From Embleya hyalina (lineage in GTDB: Bacteria; Actinomycetota; Actinomycetes; Streptomycetales; Streptomycetaceae): 64,000 bases of DNA. A program made the translations under genes and the position numbers. Of this stretch, positions 59,884 to 64,000 are shown piece after piece; within the stretch, counting starts at the first letter, position 1; each line of letters begins with the position of its first letter. Below the pieces are notes generated by a model. It ran no database searches. It was given only the letters and a program-made list of their open reading frames with translations, and was not told where the DNA came from. The stretch is from contig NZ_BIFH01000034.1 in NCBI RefSeq assembly GCF_003967355.1, positions 109,904 to 173,903 on the forward strand, written 5' to 3'.

Positions 59884-60624
59884 TCAGACCGCCTTCGTCT
59901 TCGTGTGCGTGGCCCGGGGCTTGGCGCCCAGGCCGAGTTCCATGGCCAGGCGGTAGAAGTCCTGGGCCGCTTCGAGGGAGACCCGGTTCTTCGGGTACTG
60001 GGTGACGACGACGCCGTCGGCCGCCGCGCGGGCGTGGACCTTGTAGTGCCGCACCACGGTCTCGGCCCGGTTCCAACCCTGGGCGTCGACGAACTCGATC
60101 GTGCCGTCCCGGTCCGCGAAGCCGTCGCGGACCTCCCAGTTGTTCACGAAGACGGTGTACGGGAGACCGCGTGGGGCGATCGCGAACTCGACGGTGTTCG
60201 TCGTGGGGATGTAGCACAGGGGTTCGCACTCGATCGGCACGATCACCTGGTCCGCGACCTCGAAGACCGCCTCGAGGATGTCCGCCGTCTCCGTGGTCCC
60301 CCACGGGCGCTCGGGGTGCTTCGGATTCGCCGGCGGAAACCAGCCCGGGGTGTCGATGAAGATGTCATCGTAGTCGGTGCTGTGCCGCAGGCCCAGAATG
60401 GCGTCGGCGTCGAACGCTTCCGCGAAATGGAACGGGAGTTCGTCGCCCACCCGATCCGCCCACCAGGGCGCTGAGCCCTGCGGGTCACAGCTGACGACCA
60501 GGACGGAACGGCTCCCATCCTTACGAGGCTTGTGCACGTCGGCGGTGACCGCCGCGAGATTGACGGCGGCCGTCGACTTGCCGACGCCGCCCTTCTGATT
60601 TGCGACAACGTGGATCCTTGCCAC
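59884..60624 (-). CDS. parA: ParA-like partition ATPase
   Basis: A 246-aa Walker-type ATPase. The deviant Walker A motif VVANQKGGVGKSTAAVNLAA is at residues 6-25, with both Lys residues. Motif A' is VLVVSCDPQGSAPWWA and Walker B is DDIFIDTPGWFPPAN. It forms an ATP-dependent nucleoid-bound gradient that moves ParB-parS complexes. GTG 60624 with GGGAG upstream is the preferred start; the frame extends to 60681 without a ribosome-binding site. It is the first gene of the parA-parB operon, whose upstream region carries parS-like site 6. Confidence 0.9.
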   Translation of the reverse strand: MARIHVVANQKGGVGKSTAAVNLAAVTADVHKPRKDGSRSVLVVSCDPQGSAPWWADRVGDELPFHFAEAFDADAILGLRHSTDYDDIFIDTPGWFPPANPKHPERPWGTTETADILEAVFEVADQVIVPIECEPLCYIPTTNTVEFAIAPRGLPYTVFVNNWEVRDGFADRDGTIEFVDAQGWNRAETVVRHYKVHARAAADGVVVTQYPKNRVSLEAAQDFYRLAMELGLGAKPRATHTKTKAV

Positions 60625-60769
60625 GGGTACTCCCAACGGTTGGTTTAATTCCCCGGTGCATCCGCAGGAGCGGAGCGGCACGAACTATGCCACCTTCACT
60701 CGCGTTTGACGGTCGATTGACACCCATCACCGCTCAGATCGGGCGTACGTCACACGAACGACAGCCCTT

Positions 60770-60784
60770 CTTTACCCGGTAAAG
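60770..60784. promoter_or_regulatory. parS-like site 6, upstream of parA
   Basis: CTTTACCCGGTAAAG in the parA upstream region (60625-61003 holds no gene). It could serve both partition and autoregulation. Confidence 0.75.
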
Positions 60785-61003
60785 ATCGCGCGTGGTCCGG
60801 AACTCCGTTGGCCCGGGGCCAGCTATAGCGCTCAGGGGAGCCTTTGGCGACGGCGGTCGCAGTGCCTGCAAACGCGGGACTGGGAACCGGTGGGACCGCG
60901 GCAACGGAGCTCGAAGACCGCATCCCTTCTGCGCCGTGTGCTGCCGTTGCGATTGCGACTCGGACGATCAGTTGATGACCTTGGCCGGTCGCCCGTCGTT
61001 GGA

Positions 61004-61399
61004 ATGCTGCCGAACGGCACGACGGAATTCACCGTGACATTGAGCCTGACTCCCGACGGGGTTCGCAGGTTGACGGCGACCACGGTTCGCGTGGCAAGCA
61101 CGCGAGGGAGACCCGTGGACCTCGAAGCCGCCCTCGCCCATCTCTTCAACAACGCCCCACTGGAGCCCGAGAGCACCTCGAACGAAGCAGAGGGACCACT
61201 GCAGAGAGCGGCGACGACTGCCGCAGCGCAACGCGAACTTGGCGACGTTCTGCACCAGGACGTACTCGATGCCAGCGCGGCAGGTCACAGTTGGCGAGAG
61301 ATCGCCGCAGTGGTGCGCATGCCGGTGGCCACCCTCTTCAAAACGGTGGCGGCGGGGCGTCCATTGTCGGTCGTCAGCACAGGTCGTGGTACTCGTTGA
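61004..61399 (+). CDS. Small HTH-domain protein
   Basis: A 131-aa protein from ATG 61004; GTG 60890 would add 38 residues of poor quality. It begins MLPNGTTEFTVTLSLTPDGV, continues RRLTATTVRVASTRGRPVDL and ends with a helix-turn-helix, AAGHSWREIAAVVRMPVATL-FKTVAAG. It is probably a DNA-binding protein; partner genes are not obvious. It is convergent with the next gene, 21 bp apart. Confidence 0.5.
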   Translation: MLPNGTTEFTVTLSLTPDGVRRLTATTVRVASTRGRPVDLEAALAHLFNNAPLEPESTSNEAEGPLQRAATTAAAQRELGDVLHQDVLDASAAGHSWREIAAVVRMPVATLFKTVAAGRPLSVVSTGRGTR

Positions 61400-61420
61400 C
61401 GACCCCTCCACCCTGTGACG

Positions 61421-62377
61421 TCACGCCTCGGCCTTCGACGCCCTGAACGCGATCGCGTTGCACCGGGCGCGCATGTCGATGCTGTCGGGAGTCATGGTCA
61501 GACGTTGCCAGCGCAAGTTGCTGTAGTGCACGACCTGTTTGGGATCGTCGGTGAGCAACTTCGCGCGACAACTCCCTTTCCGAGCGACGTCCGCGCAATG
61601 GCAATCCTGGAAATCCACCCGCCATCCCGCTCCGGTGGGAGCCTGCGTGAACAACCGCAAGAGATCCCTACACGACGGTCCGTCCGTGGTCTCCAGAGAC
61701 CAATCGACCCGGTTGCCGACCGTGGTGACCCACACGTCGGTGCCGTTGGCGGTGCCGGGGCCGGTGGTGGCACGGATACGACGCAGGATCGCGGAGCCGA
61801 CCCTTGGGTCCTGTTCTTCGGTGACCGGGAGCCGGAGCTGGGCCGCAATACGTTCGGCGCGGCTCCAGTCCGGAAGCTCGAACAGCGGCTCGTACAGCTC
61901 ACCAGGACGACCCGCGGCGACCGCGCGGGTCCACCAGCGTGGATTGAAACCGGTCAGACGCACCGACGCGGTGGTTCCCGGGCGGGTGAGACGAACGTGA
62001 TTTCCGTCGATACGCGAACGGAGACCCGGCACTCCGCCCACCGCATCGGCGGGACTGTCGTCGGCCGAGTCGAAAAACGGCAGGAGACGCATCGCCCAAT
62101 GGGCGATCACGAAAGGCTCCTTCAGCAGACGCACCGTGAGACGGTGCGGTTCGGGACGCACACCGACGATGCCGAGAGGGTACGGCGTCAGTCCGCCCAA
62201 CCCCTTGCCCTTCAGCAGGACGTCACTCTCCAACGCGGCCTGTTGACGACATTCGGCAGCGGGAATCGCGCACTCGCCACCGCCGGGAGCTACGAGGGCC
62301 CGATGGCTCTCGCCGGTACAACTGCGCCGGGCGTGGGTGGGGCGGTCGCCGGGAGTGTTCATCGCGCTCTTCCACAC
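61421..62377 (-). CDS. Hypothetical protein with Cys clusters
   Basis: A 318-aa protein from ATG 62377 or 62362. It contains EPHRLTVRLLKEPFVIAHWA, RLTGFNPRWWTRAVAAGRPG, DWSLETTDGPSCRDLLRLFT and DFQDCHCADVARKGSCRAKL, then ends DSIDMRARCNAIAFRASKAE. Codon use supports coding. I cannot assign a family. Confidence 0.5.
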   Translation of the reverse strand: MWKSAMNTPGDRPTHARRSCTGESHRALVAPGGGECAIPAAECRQQAALESDVLLKGKGLGGLTPYPLGIVGVRPEPHRLTVRLLKEPFVIAHWAMRLLPFFDSADDSPADAVGGVPGLRSRIDGNHVRLTRPGTTASVRLTGFNPRWWTRAVAAGRPGELYEPLFELPDWSRAERIAAQLRLPVTEEQDPRVGSAILRRIRATTGPGTANGTDVWVTTVGNRVDWSLETTDGPSCRDLLRLFTQAPTGAGWRVDFQDCHCADVARKGSCRAKLLTDDPKQVVHYSNLRWQRLTMTPDSIDMRARCNAIAFRASKAEA

Positions 62378-62634
62378 GGAGCGCCCCCTCGCTCACAGTG
62401 CTTGGCGTCGACGTGGCGAACACGGGCAATACACGTGCCGGATGCAGCACGGGAAGGTCAAGGCCGATACTCGGCGACCGGAACGGGGGAGAACGGTCGC
62501 GCGGCCGGGTCCTTCGAACCCGCGCCCATCACAGCCTCCTCGCCGCCACCGGGTCAACACGCCACGCTGCATCCGCACCGGGACGAGTGTCTTCCACCCG
62601 GTTAGCCACGGAAGTCCGTTTGCAGCCCGGCCCC

Positions 62635-63168
62635 TCAGACACGGCTGCGGCGGTGCAGGCGCACGGCCTTGACCATGGCGACGGCGGCCGCAGTGGACAG
62701 GACGGCGCGGATGCCGTTCCAGATGTTCCAGGTGGTCTCGAAGTCGGCGCGGGACTTGGCCGGGTCGACAGTGCCAGCGTGGGCGAGTGCCTGGTTGAGC
62801 GGGACGTTGATGCCCGAGGTGGTCAGGACCGTGGTGGTGTAGAGCGCGAGGGCGACGAGGGCCCAGCGCATTGCCGTGCGGCTGTGCGCCCGGAGTTTCC
62901 AGGCGGCGATTGCGGGGGCGGCCATCGCGGCGGTGAAGACGGTGAAGAACAGCGGGTTCTCGATGCCGCTGTTGATGTTTTGCATGGTGCTGACGAAGTC
63001 GGCGTCGCCCTTGGTGCCCAGCCACGGCATCACCGCAGCGGAGAAGGTGACGTAGGTACCGGCCATCAGGCCGTTCGCGGCCGCGCCTGCGGTAAGCCAG
63101 CGACCGGCAGTGCTGCGGCCTGCGGCGATCGGGCCAGCGGGGGCGAGGGTGTGGTCGGCCGTGGCCAT
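62635..63168 (-). CDS. DUF1772 family membrane protein
   Basis: A 177-aa membrane protein from ATG 63168 with CAGGAG upstream. Four hydrophobic segments: WLTAGAAANGLMAGTYVTFS, PLFFTVFTAAMAAPAIAAW, ALVALALYTTTVLTTSGINV and a C-terminal RAVLSTAAAVAMVKAV. The segment INVPLNQAL and the later WNIWNGIRAVLS are DUF1772 (anthrone-oxygenase-like) signatures. Actinomycete members mostly have unknown substrates. The 270 bp upstream (63169-63437) show no gene. Confidence 0.8.
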   Translation of the reverse strand: MATADHTLAPAGPIAAGRSTAGRWLTAGAAANGLMAGTYVTFSAAVMPWLGTKGDADFVSTMQNINSGIENPLFFTVFTAAMAAPAIAAWKLRAHSRTAMRWALVALALYTTTVLTTSGINVPLNQALAHAGTVDPAKSRADFETTWNIWNGIRAVLSTAAAVAMVKAVRLHRRSRV

Positions 63169-63437
63169 GGCGAACTCCTGGGGAGGCGAGGATGGGCGAG
63201 GGAGGAGCGGTTCGCGGTTTCCCGTCTTGCCGCTCCGTTCCCGACACCTCAAGGTTCTCGTCCACGCAGGAGTCGAACAACGGTCGTCCTCGCAACCACC
63301 GTTAACCCCGAGGTTATCGATGCAACGGAGGATTCCGCCGGGTGGCCACGTCCCTTTGGGCGGGCGGCCGAAACGCTTAACGGACCGGCGCTCCAATATC
63401 GATGGCATCGATCGTTTGGAACGGCACTCGTTGCGGC

Positions 63438-64000
63438 TCATGCATCTCGCGCCCAGTCGAGGTTGCCTTGTACGGTCGCGATCATCGGATGGCCCGGGCT
63501 GAGTACCCGCTTGCAGTCTTCGAGGGTGCGTTCGTACAGTTCGGCGGCGCGGCCCACGTCGCCTGCGGACGCGTAGGCGTGGGCGAGGTTGTTGCGGGAG
63601 GCCAGGGTGTCGGGGTGGTCCTCGCCCAGCACCCGCTTGCAGTCTTCGAGGGTGCGTTCGTACAGCTCGACGGCCCGGCCCACGTCGCCTGCCGACGCGT
63701 AGGCGTAGGCGAGGTTGTTGCGGGAGGCCAGGGTGTCGGGCTGGTCCTCGCCCAACACCCGCTCCCGGTCGGCGAGGGTGCGTTCGAACAGTTCGACGGC
63801 TCGACCTGCGTCGCCTGCGGACTCGTAGACGTACGCGAGGTTGTTGCGGCAGGCGAGGGTGTCGGGGTGGTCCTCGCCCAGTACCCGCACCGAGTCTTCG
63901 AGGGTGCGTCGGAACAGTTCGAGGGCTCGACCCACGTCGCCCGCGGACTCGTAGGCGCCCGCGAGATTGCTGCGGGAGGTCAGGGTGTTCGGGTGATTCT
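63438..64000 (-). CDS. Tetratricopeptide-repeat protein, N-terminus beyond the window
   Basis: The frame is open to the right edge; 187 residues are visible. It consists of 42-residue repeats of the kinesin-light-chain/TPR_10 type, e.g. RAVELYERTLEDCKRVLGED followed by HPDTLASRNNLAYAYASAGD. The last repeat is shortened and ends VQGNLDWARDA. In actinomycetes such C-terminal TPR arrays often belong to large signalling or NB-ARC-type proteins, but the missing part decides this. Confidence 0.85.
   Translation of the reverse strand, partial: NHPNTLTSRSNLAGAYESAGDVGRALELFRRTLEDSVRVLGEDHPDTLACRNNLAYVYESAGDAGRAVELFERTLADRERVLGEDQPDTLASRNNLAYAYASAGDVGRAVELYERTLEDCKRVLGEDHPDTLASRNNLAHAYASAGDVGRAAELYERTLEDCKRVLSPGHPMIATVQGNLDWARDA

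Overview
The window is very GC-rich, with strong G/C third positions, GTG starts, a WhiB protein, a DUF6247 protein and a TraB/SpdB-type transfer module. This points to a streptomycete-like actinomycete. The combination of ParA/ParB with parS-like sites, a conjugation module and no visible integrase makes a (mega)plasmid or plasmid-derived region likely, but this is inference.

Region 1 (1-28.5 kb) is a type I-E CRISPR-Cas locus. It starts inside cas7 and runs cas7-cas5-cas6-cas1-cas2 with translationally overlapping junctions. Beyond cas2 lie thirteen leader-bearing CRISPR arrays plus a leaderless remnant, with roughly 130 spacers. The first array runs rightward from the leader beside cas2. 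All others run leftward, each with a related leader at its right end. Between arrays sit small gene islands: a ScoMcrA-like phosphorothioate-dependent HNH endonuclease (6.2-7.8 kb); a glycosyltransferase, P-loop kinase, FkbM methyltransferase, broken NUDIX gene and nuclease-like gene (9.5-13.6 kb); a secreted I36 peptidase inhibitor (14.9-15.4 kb); a graspetide RiPP set (kinase, ATP-grasp maturase, precursor) with a divergent TPR regulator (17.2-20.7 kb); and a DUF6247/small-protein pair (24.7-25.3 kb).

Four points about the CRISPR locus stand out. The newest spacer of the array at 16.1-16.9 kb is a 33/33 match to the ATP-grasp gene 1.5 kb away. Cas6e has Arg where the catalytic His is expected. 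The array at 27.0-27.6 kb carries a repeat whose crRNA 5' handle was replaced after a 7-nt tandem duplication, in a pattern that records the 28-nt ruler of Cas1-Cas2. The two convergent arrays at 4.4 kb meet in a chimeric repeat.

Region 2 (28.6-56.8 kb) resembles an actinomycete conjugative element: an HTH/replication-type gene, a GntR-UTRA-GNAT fusion regulator with palindromic operators, WhiB, NUDIX (Pif-like), a DUF2637/SpdB-like coiled-coil protein, a TraB/FtsK-like translocase, many small collinear genes, a GGDEF protein, a RapZ-C-like protein, a DUF5706/PycTM-like membrane protein, a frameshifted Cys-module gene and a toxin-antitoxin-like pair.

Region 3 (56.8-64 kb) contains a densely palindromic stretch with about a dozen CCGGACA motifs, parA-parB with six 15-bp parS-like palindromes, a DUF5677-like protein, an HTH protein, an unknown protein, a DUF1772 membrane protein and the end of a TPR protein cut by the window edge.
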